The notes under the pieces are model-generated. The model worked only from the letters and a program-made list of their open reading frames with translations, was not told the origin of the DNA and ran no database searches. Source: Patagioenas fasciata (lineage: Eukaryota; Chordata; Aves; Columbiformes; Columbidae). Taken from it: 64,000 nt of DNA. Positions 46,980 through 56,963 of this stretch are shown here, one piece after another. Numbering within the stretch: the first letter of the stretch is position 1; every line of letters begins with the position of its first letter. The DNA is taken from NCBI RefSeq assembly GCF_037038585.1, contig NW_027288732.1:2914001-2978000 (forward strand), read 5' to 3'. The position numbers were made by a program, and so were the translations under genes.

Positions 46980-48271
46980 TGCTGTATCAGGGTGGGACAA
47001 TAACCCCATCCATCAGGACAGAGCAGGACCAGACACGCTGAGCAGTGACCCTGAGGAGAAGGGCCTGGGCACTCCAAGGTCCCCACACCAGCCCGTGGTG
47101 CACGCTCACCATGAACAAGGCAGCTGCACACGGGGCTGCATGAGGAGGAGCGTGGGCACACAGACACCTGGAGTTCTCATCCCACTCGGTTCAGCACTGG
47201 TGTGACCCCACACACACAGGGGTGTGCGTCTTCCCAGTTTGGAGAAGCAGGGAGGAACTGGAGAGTGCAGGGCTCTGCCAAGGCAGGTTCAGCACCTTGT
47301 GCACATGGTGTGGGATGCTGAGGGACCTGGGCTGCTTTGGCCCAGCAGCGCTGGGGAGGCTGCAGCAGTGCAGGAGTAGCCTGAGAGTGCTTGAAGGGTG
47401 GTTTCAGAGGTGGTGGTGGTTTTCTGCATAGTGAGAAAGAGCATGAGAAAGAAATAATGGCCCAAAGTGCAGCTGGGAAGGTCCAGGCTGGACATGAGCA
47501 GAAAGGAATGTGACTGGAAGGGCAGTGCTGTGGTGGAGCAGGTCAGCAGAGGGAGTCTTCATCAGCCCAAGGCTTTGTGCTTCAAGGAACAGCTGGGGAG
47601 GATGGAGACATCTCAGCAAAGGAAGGAAGATGCTCAGCCAAGAGCAAGGTGGGGCAGCAGGGGGGATGTCTGCAGCCTGCAGGGAAAGAGGTGCAGGGGA
47701 TGCCACAGCACAGGACAGGCTGTGGTGGAGGTGATCAAGGGATGTAAAGAGGCTGAAAGCCCCACCAGACATGAGCTCCTTCTCCCCTTGGCTATGGCTG
47801 TTGTCTGCACCTCTGATGCCTGTGAGGAGACACCTTGTCCTTCCAGTACAGGGGCCTCATGGCCTCCTTGTCCCCAGCCAGAAACCTGGGAGGTGTGGGA
47901 CCATAGTCCTGCCCTTGGCCTTGCACAGCCCCACATCACACTGTCCAGGAAGGGCCCTGGGCAACGTGGGAAGGACAGGATCTGACTTCCCAGGGCTGGG
48001 GGCCCTTTGGTTAATGAAACACATACAGGTTTACTCAGAATCAGAGCCACCTTTACTTTGCTTTTCCTGACCTGTCATCACTGCATCCAGTTTTCTTCTC
48101 TAAGTGATCCTGGGCGCAGTTCCTCAATATTGTCCCTCAGTGGGACCCATTAACGTTACAAGAAACTTTGGAGTTTGAATCTGACTTTGACTTCTTGAGA
48201 CGTTTCACCAACTTCCTCCACGGCTTGAGGTGCATGGACTCAGCACCAAACCCACCAGAGGGGTCATTAAA
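46980..48271 (+). repeat. 5' module upstream of the OR pseudogene at 49.7 kb
   Basis: Collinear with 23600-24857, including the worn CR1-like piece and the four-copy module. Confidence 0.6.
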
Positions 48272-48521
48272 GCGCCTTGGGCTGCTCCTGTGCTGCTGAG
48301 CTGGGCTGGGCTCCTGGGACAGAGGGAGCTCCTGGCAAGTGGCAGCGCTGCAGAGAGACAGCTCTGCCCAGGAGCAGCTCCTCTGCACAGCGCAGCAGGG
48401 CTGAGGGCTCTGCCTGGGGATCTCAGGGAGACGAGCAAGGCAGAGAGAGATTAAAGGTGGTCAGGATTGGGAGGATGACTGAGAGCTCACTGGAGGAGAA
48501 ACCTTTGCAGCCCTTGCCATG
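48272..48521 (+). other. 5' noncoding exon block of the OR pseudogene at 49.7 kb
   Basis: Near-identical to 24858-25107, including the donor ccatg/gtaagt (GT at 48522-48523). Confidence 0.4.
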
Positions 48522-49682
48522 GTAAGTCTCTGGGTGCAGGGCAATGCAGCTGTAGCTCCTGGAGGCATCTCCTAAAACTGGCACAGGCACAGCTTGTGGG
48601 ATCTGTCAGGGCAGGGATCTTTATCAGCAGCTTTGAAAATCTTAGAAGCAAGTTGTGCACCCAGGGGTGCCCAGGGCTGTCCTGTAGAGCAGGGTCCCTG
48701 CACCCCACGGCTGTGCTTAGTTAGACACTCTGCCACCTGCCAGGGTCAGTGCTCAGCCTGCCCGGGGAGATCCCATGGCAGAAGTTGCGGGTGGAAGGAG
48801 CGACCCCTGGCAGCGCAGGCAGGGAACTTGTGGGGTTGAAGGGTGCTGTGTGGGTCAGGGCTGCTCAGAGCTCCAGATCAACCCCACAGACATTACATGG
48901 GGTCCTTCTGAACCACCACATCGAGAAAGGAACAGCTGCAAGGGAAGGAGCCTGCACTTCAATTTTCCACTGTTGGTTCTCTGGGTGTGCAGTGGGAGAT
49001 GGGGATTTATTTCTCTGCTTTGGAGAAGACACTGAGAACTCAATTCTCGTTAGGACTTGTCAGAGCTGCTCCTGAGCCCCTGCACACACAGAGCTGCCCC
49101 TGGGAAGTGCCAGGAGGTGTGAGCAGGACAGAGCTGAGCACACAGTGGGTGGGATGGGGTCTGTGACACTGACAGGGAGCAGATCCAGGGACAGAGACAC
49201 AGCTCCAGGCAGCACAGACATGGGCAGGGAGAAGGAGCTGTGACCAGAAATGCTGGGGAGGGGATTCAGGACCCCCTGCCATCCCCTGCAGTGCAGACAC
49301 ATTTCCCAGTGTAACCCCTGGTGTCCTCTCCTCCCCAGCAGAGCCTCTGCCCCAAAGCCATGGGGTCCAGGTCATGAGTCTCCACCTCAGCAGCTGGACC
49401 TCCAGGTGAAGGGTTCCTGGAACATGGTACACAAAAGAGGTGCTAAAAGTACTTGATCTACAGTATCACTATGTGAATGGCAGCAGCACAGCCAGGTAAG
49501 GAGAAGGTTCCACAGCATGCCCGTCTGCCTTTCTGTTCTTGCTTTATTTTCTGGTAGCACGGCACTGTTCTTCTCTGTTTCTCTACCTCTCCCAGGGAGG
49601 GGGTTTTCCATGAGAAACAGCATGTTTAATATCCAGAGAGAAGTCTCCTCTAACTCGTCACTGTCTTTTCCTCCTTGCACAG
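48522..49682 (+). other. Predicted 5' UTR intron of the OR pseudogene (type I)
   Basis: 1161 bases bounded by a consensus donor and the acceptor cctccttgcacag. Collinear with 25108-26443 but lacking about 175 bases near its 3' end. Confidence 0.45.
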
Positions 49683-49705
49683 GTCCTCATGCTCACAGGC
49701 AGCAA

Positions 49706-50669
49706 ATGTCCAACAGCAGCTCCATCACCCAGTTCCTCCTCCTGGCGTTCACAGACACACGGGAGCTGCAGCTCTTGCACTTCTGGCTCTTCCTGGGCAT
49801 CTACCTGGCTGCCCTCCTGGGCAACGGCCTCATCATCACCACCATAGCCTGGGACTAGTATCTCCGCACCCCCATGTACTTCTTCCTCCTCAACCTTTCC
49901 CTTCTCGACCTAGGCACCATCTCCAGCATTGTCCCCAAGTCCATGGCCAATTCCCTCTGGGACACCAGAGCCATCTCCCTACACAGGATGTGCTACCCAA
50001 CTCTGTCTGTTTTTGTTTTTCATTTCAGCAGAATTTTATCTTCTCACCATCATGTCCTACGACCGCTACGTTGCCATCTGCAAACCCCTGCACTACGGGA
50101 CCCTCCTGGGCAGCAGAGCTTGTGTCCACATGGCAGCAGCTGCCTGGGCCACTGGGTTTCTCTATTCTCTGCTGCACGCGGCCAATACATTTTCACTGCC
50201 ACTGTGCAAGGGCAATGCCCTGGGCCAGTTCTTCTGTGAAATCCCCCAGATCCTCAAGCTCTCCTGCTCACACTCCTACCTCAGGGAACTGGGGCCTATT
50301 GTGGTTAGTGTATTAGTAGCATTTGGATATTTTGTGTTCATTGTGCTGTCCTATGTGCAGATCTTCAGGGCCGTGCAGAGGATCCTCTCTGAGCAGGGAC
50401 GGCACAAAGCCTTTTCCACCTGCCTCCCTCACCTGGCCGTGGTCTCCCTGTTCCTCAGCACTGTCATGTTTGCCTACCTGAAACCCTCCTCCATCTCTTC
50501 CCCTTCACTGGATCTGGTGGTGTCTGTTCTGTACTCCGTGGTGCCTCCAGCCATGAACCCCCTCATCTACAGCATGAGGAACCAGGAGCTCAAGGATGCG
50601 CTGAGGAAACTGATGGCTGGATGCTTTTCAAAGGCGTTAAACTTTCCATGTTCTGCATATCACTCATGA
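49706..50669 (+). pseudogene. OR14-like olfactory receptor with nonsense and frameshift
   Basis: Full-length in DNA, 964 bases. A TAG replaces the conserved Gln codon at codon 51 (49856-49858), just before the PMYFFLLN motif. One extra C at 49977-49979 shifts the frame before the TM3 cysteine. After that, the other frame keeps SYDRYVAIC, FFCEIP, KAFSTC and NPLIYSMRN to the stop at 50669. Around the TAG four transitions fall within 11 bases compared with every paralog. TM3 (FISAEFYLL) resembles the gene at 14.4 kb. The C-tail (SAYHS) and 3' flank are those of the gene at 59.2 kb, while the 5' flank is that of the gene at 26.5 kb. Confidence 0.92.
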
Positions 50670-52140
50670 CACGACTCATGACAGGTCTAACCTGTCTTTT
50701 TTATATTTTGTAGTTGTAGATGATTTTTTGGAGTTGGGGAAAGACTTGTTTGGGTTTGCTTTTTTAACTCTGATAATATTGCTAACAAAGAAATGTTATT
50801 ATTCATCCCACATCTCTGTCCACCTTTATAGATCAAGTCAAAGACCTTGCAAATGAGAAGTCATGCTCTCTGTGTATTTAAAGAAAATAAATGACCCTTC
50901 CATGAATTGTTTGTCTGAGATCCTTCCTCTGAGACCTTTGTGAAGCTCAATACGAGGTGTCTGTGTGTGAAGATGGAGGAAACAGTCCCAGCAGAGCAGC
51001 TCTGCCAGGCAGCACCAGCCTTCTTCTTTCCAGAGTCGTTCTCTTTGCACTTCCCCACTCTCCTTCTCAGCCCTTGTGCTGGTGTAAGGCCTGAGCGCTC
51101 CCCAGGCTTTGTCACAGTCGTACTGTGTGTCAGTCCTGTGACCAGGACAGGCAGTGGGCGCTTGTGTGACAGAGCCGGCCTCAGAACAGCAACTCCATCA
51201 GCAAGGGCATCTCCTTAGCATAGTGCCTGAAGGGTTAGGTCTTCTTCCCAAGTTCCTTGAAGAACATTCCGTAATAACAGACTCTGAAGAGGCTCTTTGT
51301 TTGGTTTGTTTCTCTGTAGGCTCAGTGTGAGGAGATCAGGGTCCCAGTGCGGCTTAGAAGAGACTTTGAGCTGTTTGTTCAGGTGTTGCTTGTTGGTGGC
51401 CAGCACCCACACACATGGTGGATAAGGCAGGGTCCCTCTGAGCACCCTCCATGACCTCCCAAGAGCTTGTGTGGGAGGTGGTCAGTGGCAGTGACCACCA
51501 TCAGCTGGGGCTGCCTCCCAGCCTGACCAGTATGGCCCCGCAGAGTCACCACAGCCCGGGCACCACAGCCCACTTGATCTACAGAGCAAAACCCCCAGTT
51601 CAGGGCTGTGGGGAGCGTGGGGAGAGGGTGCAGGAATGGCAGCCAGGCCAGAGCGGATGTGCTCTCCTTGGGCAAAGGCTCTGTGGGGAGATGGGACCTC
51701 CCAGGAGAAGAGCAGGGCAGTGTTTGTGTGCGGACACGGAAAGAGAAACCCTTTGCCTGTGGGTGACAACTTGGGTCAGGCTGCCCTGTCCCTGGGGCAG
51801 CAGTAGCTGCCTGAAGAGCCCCGAGGTCAGGACTTGGTGCTGTCCTGGGGAGCGGGGCTGGCACAGGGAGCTGAAGGCTTCCTGTCATCGGGATAGCCTG
51901 AGCGTGGCAGCCAGAGAGACACTGTCACTGACCTCTGTTTCCTCCATTTCATTCTACAGGTCCTGTCCAGATGGAGCTTCTCTGCTCGGCTGGGCTGGAG
52001 TGAGACCGGGGAGGTGGGGAGAGCTGGGGAGAAACTGGGCTGGGCTGGAAAGTGCCCCAGAGAGGGAAACACCAGTGAAAAGCTGAAGTGTGTGAGTGTG
52101 CAGGGTGGGAGCACCAAACTGGGAGGAAGGGCTGACACAC
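50670..52140 (+). repeat. 3' flank of the OR pseudogene, type B duplicated block
   Basis: Shared with 60150-61330. The part to about 51220 resembles the type A flank, and 51450-52130 resembles the type C flank inverted, so type B looks composite. The long frames here are not supported as genes. Confidence 0.55.
50886..50891 (+). terminator. Probable polyadenylation signal (AATAAA)
   Basis: 217 bases after the stop, in conserved flank context. Confidence 0.45.
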
Positions 52141-52144
52141 CAGC

Positions 52145-52945
52145 TGTGCTGGCATCCAGTGAGACCTGGACAGGTTGGAGGACTGGACAGGGGAGAACCC
52201 AAGGAAGTTCTGCAAAGGCAAGTGTAGGGTCCTTCACCTCAGGAGGAATAACCGCAGGCACCACTACAGGTTAGGGGCAGACCTGGAAGGCAGTTCTGTG
52301 GAGAAGGACTTGGGAGTTCTGGTTGATAACAGGTTGACCATGAGTCAACAATGTGCTCTTGTGGCCAAGAAGGCCAATGGTACCTGGGGTGCTTTGCCAA
52401 GAATGTGACCAGCAGGTCAAGGGAGGTGAATCCTCCCCCTCTGTTCTGCCCTGCCGAGGCTGCATCTGGAGGTACTAGGTCCAGTTCTGGGCTCCCCAGT
52501 TGAAGAAAGACAAGGAATTACTGGAAAAAGTGCAGTGGTGGATTGCAAAGATGACAACGGGTCTGGAGCATCTTTCTAATGAGGAGAGCCTGAGAGAGGG
52601 GGTTTGTTCAGCTGGAGAAGTTGAGAGGGGATCTTATCGATGTTTATAAATATCTCAAGGGTGGGTGTCAAAAGGTTGGACCAGACTCCTTTCAGTGGCG
52701 CCCAATGATAGGATGAGGGGCAACAGGCACAAGCTGAAGGTTCCATCTGTATATGAGGATAAACTTCTTTACTTGGAGGGTGACAGAACCCTGAAACAGG
52801 GTGCCCGGAGCAGATGTGGAGTCTCCTTCTCTGGAGACATTCAAACCCACCTGGACATGGTCCTGTGCGATCTACTCTGGGTGAACCTGCTTTGGCAGGT
52901 GAGTTGGACCGGATGATCTCCAGAGGTGCAGGGAACGTGGCTCAC
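52145..52945 (+). mobile_element. CR1 LINE fragment, ORF2 3' part to 3' UTR
   Basis: Sense text follows CR1 closely: ccttcacctcaggaggaata, gacttgggagttctggttga, tgtgctcttgtggccaagaa, ccatctgtatatgaggataa, ttctctggagacattcaaac, gatgatctcc. It belongs to a different CR1 subfamily from the element at 53.5-55.3 kb, since the 3' regions differ. The tail is missing or degraded. Confidence 0.85.
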
Positions 52946-52949
52946 AATC

Positions 52950-53167
52950 AAACCCCTTTGCTATTTTAGACTTGTAAAACATGCACAAATCTTTGTGCTA
53001 CTCGTACTCGGGTACAATTAAAGGCATTATGTAGGCCATGGGAAAAGATAAAATGGGGTCAGTGGGCCTTGCATACCTGTCAGGTTGATTTTTATCACAC
53101 CTCTAACGCATCTAAGGGGTGGCAATATGTACACACTGCTGTGGATACAGTGTCAGGACTAATTACA
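52950..53167 (+). mobile_element. Endogenous retrovirus remnant, integrase part
   Basis: One frame shows a CxxC zinc-binding half (CKTC), then a VDF segment and the second acidic position in AVDTVSG, spaced as in the start of a retroviral integrase core. A stop codon lies upstream and the reading ends after about 60 residues. No other pol or gag sequence is attached. It is inactive. Confidence 0.5.
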
Positions 53168-53537
53168 TGGGAGGGCGACAGTCACAGACTCCACACAATC
53201 CAATGTGAATTCAAGCAAAGCCGTTTATTGTTACATTTCTCCTTAAGTGTCTTTTTGACCTGTCCATGTGCCACCCACACATCTAAAGGCTGCTTGCAAT
53301 TGGTCAATAGCTACTGTTCACGCGCCGCAAACTAACAAATAATTGGATTTTACAAATCTGCACGAGCTCTAGTGCTAAGCAAAAAGTATCTACTAAATTG
53401 CTGACTTGCTGACTCTTCTTCTCTTGCTCAAGGCTCGACTCTTGCTCTCTTGCTGGATACAAAGACCTCAGACGCCTATTCACTTCAGTTCCATACAATG
53501 TCCATTAACTTCAAGGAAATCCCTCAAATCTCCCACA
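53168..53537 (-). mobile_element. Endogenous retrovirus LTR (minus strand), probably solo
   Basis: Read on the minus strand it has an AATAAA signal (complement near 53226-53232) followed by a short U5-like end closing in gtcgccctccca. It starts with tgtgggag, so the ends form the expected TG...CA with short inverted repeats. It is opposite in orientation to the integrase remnant beside it. No target-site duplication was recognised. Confidence 0.5.
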
Positions 53538-55303
53538 ATTTCTATCAATATATCAGCAACAAGAGGAGGGCCAAGGAGAATCTCCATCCCCTGGTGAATA
53601 CAGAAGGAAACATAGTGAGAGAAGATGAGGGAAAGGCTGAGGTACTAAATGCCTTCTTTGTCTTTGTTCTCTCTTTAACAGTCAGAACAGTTGTACTCCA
53701 GGTACTGAGCCCCCTGAGCCAGAAGACAGGGATGGGGAGCAGAATGAAATCCCAATCATCCAAAGAGAAATGGTTGGTGACCTGCTGCACCACTTGGACA
53801 CCCATGACTCTATGGGGCCAGATGGGACACACCCAAGGGTGCTGAGGGAGCTGGCGGAGGTGATCACTGAGCCACTTTCCATTATCTACCAGCAATCCTG
53901 GCTAACTGGGGAGGTCCCAGTTGACTGAATGTTGGCCATGATGACACCCATCTAAGGGAAGAGCTGGAAGGGCGACCTGGTGAACTACAGACCCGTCAGT
54001 CTGCCCTTGGTGCTGGGCAAGGTTGTGGAGTAGATGATCTCGAGTGATATCACAGGATTCATATAAGAGAACCATATGATCAGGCCCAGTCAACATGGGT
54101 TTATGAAAGGCACGTCCTGTTTGACCAACCTGATCCCCTTCTATGACAAGGTGATCAAGTAGATAAGGGAAAGGCTGTGGATGTTTTGTCCTTAGACTTC
54201 AGCAAGGCCTTTGACACCCTATCCCACAGCATCTCCTGGAGAAGCTGCAGCTCATTGCCTGGATGGGTGTATCTACAATGGGTAAAGAAGTGGCTGGAGC
54301 TGTGGTGGACAGAGCCAAATCCATTTAGGGACTGGTCATGAGTGGTGTCCCCAGGGCTCAGTATTGAGGCCAGTTCTGTTTAATCTCTTTATCCATGATC
54401 TGGATGAGGAGATCAAGTGCACCCTCAATAAGTTTGCAGACGACACCAAATTGGGTGGGAGTGTTGATTTACTGGCAGGTAGGAAAGCTGTACAGAGGGA
54501 TCTGGACTGGCTGGATCAATGGGCTGAGGGCAGTTTTATGAGATTCAACAAGGACAGGTGCTGGGTTCTGCAATTGCGTCATACCAACCCCATGAACGCT
54601 ACAGGATCATGGAAGAGTGGATGGAAAGCTACTTGGTGGAAAAAGATCTGGGGGTGTTGATGGGCAGTGGCTGAACATGAGCCAGTGTGTGCCCAGGTGG
54701 CCAAAAAAGCCACCAGCGTCCTGGCTTGTATCAGGAATAGTGTGACCAGCAGGACCAGGGAAGTGATCGCCCCCTGTACTGGGCACTGGTGAGGCCGAAC
54801 CTTGAATCCTGGGTTCAGTTTTGGGCCCTTCACTATAAGAAAGACCATGAGGAGCTGGAGTGAATTCGGAGAAGGGATCAGAGTTGGTGAAGGGTCTGAG
54901 GCACAAATCTAATGAGGAGCAGCTGAGGGAGCTGAAGCAGTTGAGCCCGGACAAAAGAAGGCTGAGGGGAGACCTTCTCACTCTGCACAGCTCTCTGAAA
55001 GCAAATTGTAGCATAGAGGTTCTTGGTTTCTTCTCCCATGTATCAAGTGATATGACGAGATAAAATGGCCTTAAGTTGTGCCGGGGAAGGTTCAGGTCGG
55101 ACATTAGGAAACATTTCTTCATGGGAAGGGTTGTGGGGCAGTGGAACAGGCTGCCCAGGGCAGTGGTGGAGTCACCACCCCCGGAGGGGTTTAAAAGACT
55201 TTTAGATGAGCTTCTCACGGACATGGTTTAATGCTAGAGTTGGGTTATGGTTGGACTCGAAGATCTTGAGGGTCTCTTCCATCCAAAATGATTCTATGAT
55301 TTG
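53538..55303 (+). mobile_element. CR1 LINE, ORF2 reverse transcriptase to 3' tail (decayed)
   Basis: The best CR1 copy in the window. In order on the plus strand: ISNKRRAKENLHPLVNTEGN; the RT start (LRELAEVITEPLSIIYQQSW); NYRPVSLPLVLGKV; HGFMKG and CLTNL; an interrupted KAFDTLSH region; [20 protein letters not shown]; the catalytic box [10 protein letters not shown] (about 54430-54460); the C-terminal [14 protein letters not shown] region; then 3' UTR and tail to ttctatgattt. Several stops and frameshifts make it inactive. The endonuclease domain is absent. Confidence 0.92.
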
Positions 55304-55309
55304 GTGTTT

Positions 55310-56480
55310 CTAATCCAAGTCCCAATGTGTGCAAAAGTTTCCTTCATAGAAGAGAAAGAGTGACTGGTAGAGAAAAACATAAGGCTGAAACTGAATGTCA
55401 AGAGCGTGGGCAAACCCTGCTGTCCCCAAGGTCAGAGGGAAACAGGGCTGGGAAGTGCAGACCTGGCAGTGGTGTCTCTGCTGCCCTGGAGGGCCTTGAT
55501 GGACATGAAGGTGATCTCCATGACTGACAAGGTGCTGCTGACAGGCCCACTGTGAAAAGTGTTGGTCCGTTCCTCAGCTGTATCATCAAGGGGGTGAGTG
55601 AAGGCTGGTGGAGAGAAAAAACAGAAGTTTCAATGTGTAGACACATACGTGGAGACTCCAGTGCAGTGTGCTTCCTATTCATGGACTGCCTTACATCTAC
55701 TGGATAGAGAAATGACGGACATGCCACACTCCCGTGGTGGCAACCAGTTTGTTTCACAAAGACACCGAGTCTGTCTGCAGTGCTGTCTGGGGTGTTGGTC
55801 GCACATCAGTGTGAATGGGGATGGCTGCCCCGTACAGGACCATCGCTGTCCCTGCCCAATGCAGGAGGGGTGTGCGAGAGCCTTGGCACCTCATGTAACA
55901 CTGCAGGTCTGTAACTGGCAATAGAAGGAACAACTTCCCTGAGTATGATCAGAAAATGTGGGGATGTTCATGACACCGCTGCCATTACAGTCAAAGGAGC
56001 TGGAGTCAACCCAGCTGATGGAAAAGACAGAGAGAAACTTAGCTCTATCTGTGGTTCCAGACTCCATCAAATAAATCCCTGCATAGGCTGCCCCAAACAT
56101 AAGAAATAAAGATTCTCTCATCCTGAGAGTGGGTATCTGATGTCAGTTCTATTGGCCAAAGAGATTCCCCACCACTCTGCAAGAAGTTGCCCCCAGATGC
56201 TGCCTCTCCTCTCCGCATTGCTCCACTCAGCTTGCAGCCAGCTCCATGTACTGTGCATCACCTCTGGCACTTCACATGTCACCTCGTCTTTGCATCTCAG
56301 CACATCAGTCTTGACCTCTGCCTCCATTCATTAGCACGGGACCTGAGACAAGGAGCTCACAAGTCAGCGTCTATTGTGTGTGCACCTGAACTGAGGCCAG
56401 AGGAATCCATCTCCTGTGGGTTTGTGTTGTGCGTGGGGGTAGCTGAGGACTGCAGACATGGAATGGGAGTAGAATCCCTT
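55310..56480. other. Stretch without recognisable gene
   Basis: No paralog elsewhere in the window. The longest frame (55598-55924) has no recognisable domain. Confidence 0.45.
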
Positions 56481-56689
56481 CCCTCAGAAAAGACAAATTA
56501 GATCATTTTGTGCCCATGTCTGGTCGTCATGTCCAAAGACGGGACAGTGAAAAGCTGATTCCTGGACCATAATATTTTTCAAATGAGAGAAATGAGTCTG
56601 CGGGAAAAAAAAGTGTGTCTCACCAGCTGAGACAAGGAAATTAGAGCTGACTTGAGCTTGTTTCACAGCAGGTTCCCCTAGAGCTCCAG

Positions 56690-56963
56690 GGACACCTGGA
56701 GGGAGCCCAGAGAGGACAGAGAAAGGGACATCATGGGATGCTCCTCTGTTGCTAAGCTGGGACCAAGGGAGCTCATGGCAAGCGGCAGCGCTGCAGAGAG
56801 ACAGCTCTGCCCAGGAGCAGCTCCTCTGCACAGCGCAGCAGGGCTGAGGGCTCTGCCTGCAGCACCGAGGGCACAGGAGCCAGGCAGAGAGAGGGGAAAG
56901 GCAATGTAGGGTTGTAGGTTGCTGAGGGCTCACTGAGAGACAAATCTCCACAGTCCTAACACG
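56690..56963 (+). other. Predicted 5' noncoding exon block of the OR gene at 59.2 kb
   Basis: Paralogous to 24858-25107. It ends in the donor acg/gtaagt (GT at 56964-56965). It is the inverted equivalent of 17700-18010. Confidence 0.42.

Noticed and set aside
51451..52086. Frame of 211 codons in the 3' flank of the 49.7 kb pseudogene
   Set aside because: Not maintained in the 60.9-61.3 kb copy. GC-rich noncoding flank.
53545..53895. Minus-strand frame of 116 codons
   Set aside because: Antisense of the CR1 ORF2 reading on the plus strand.
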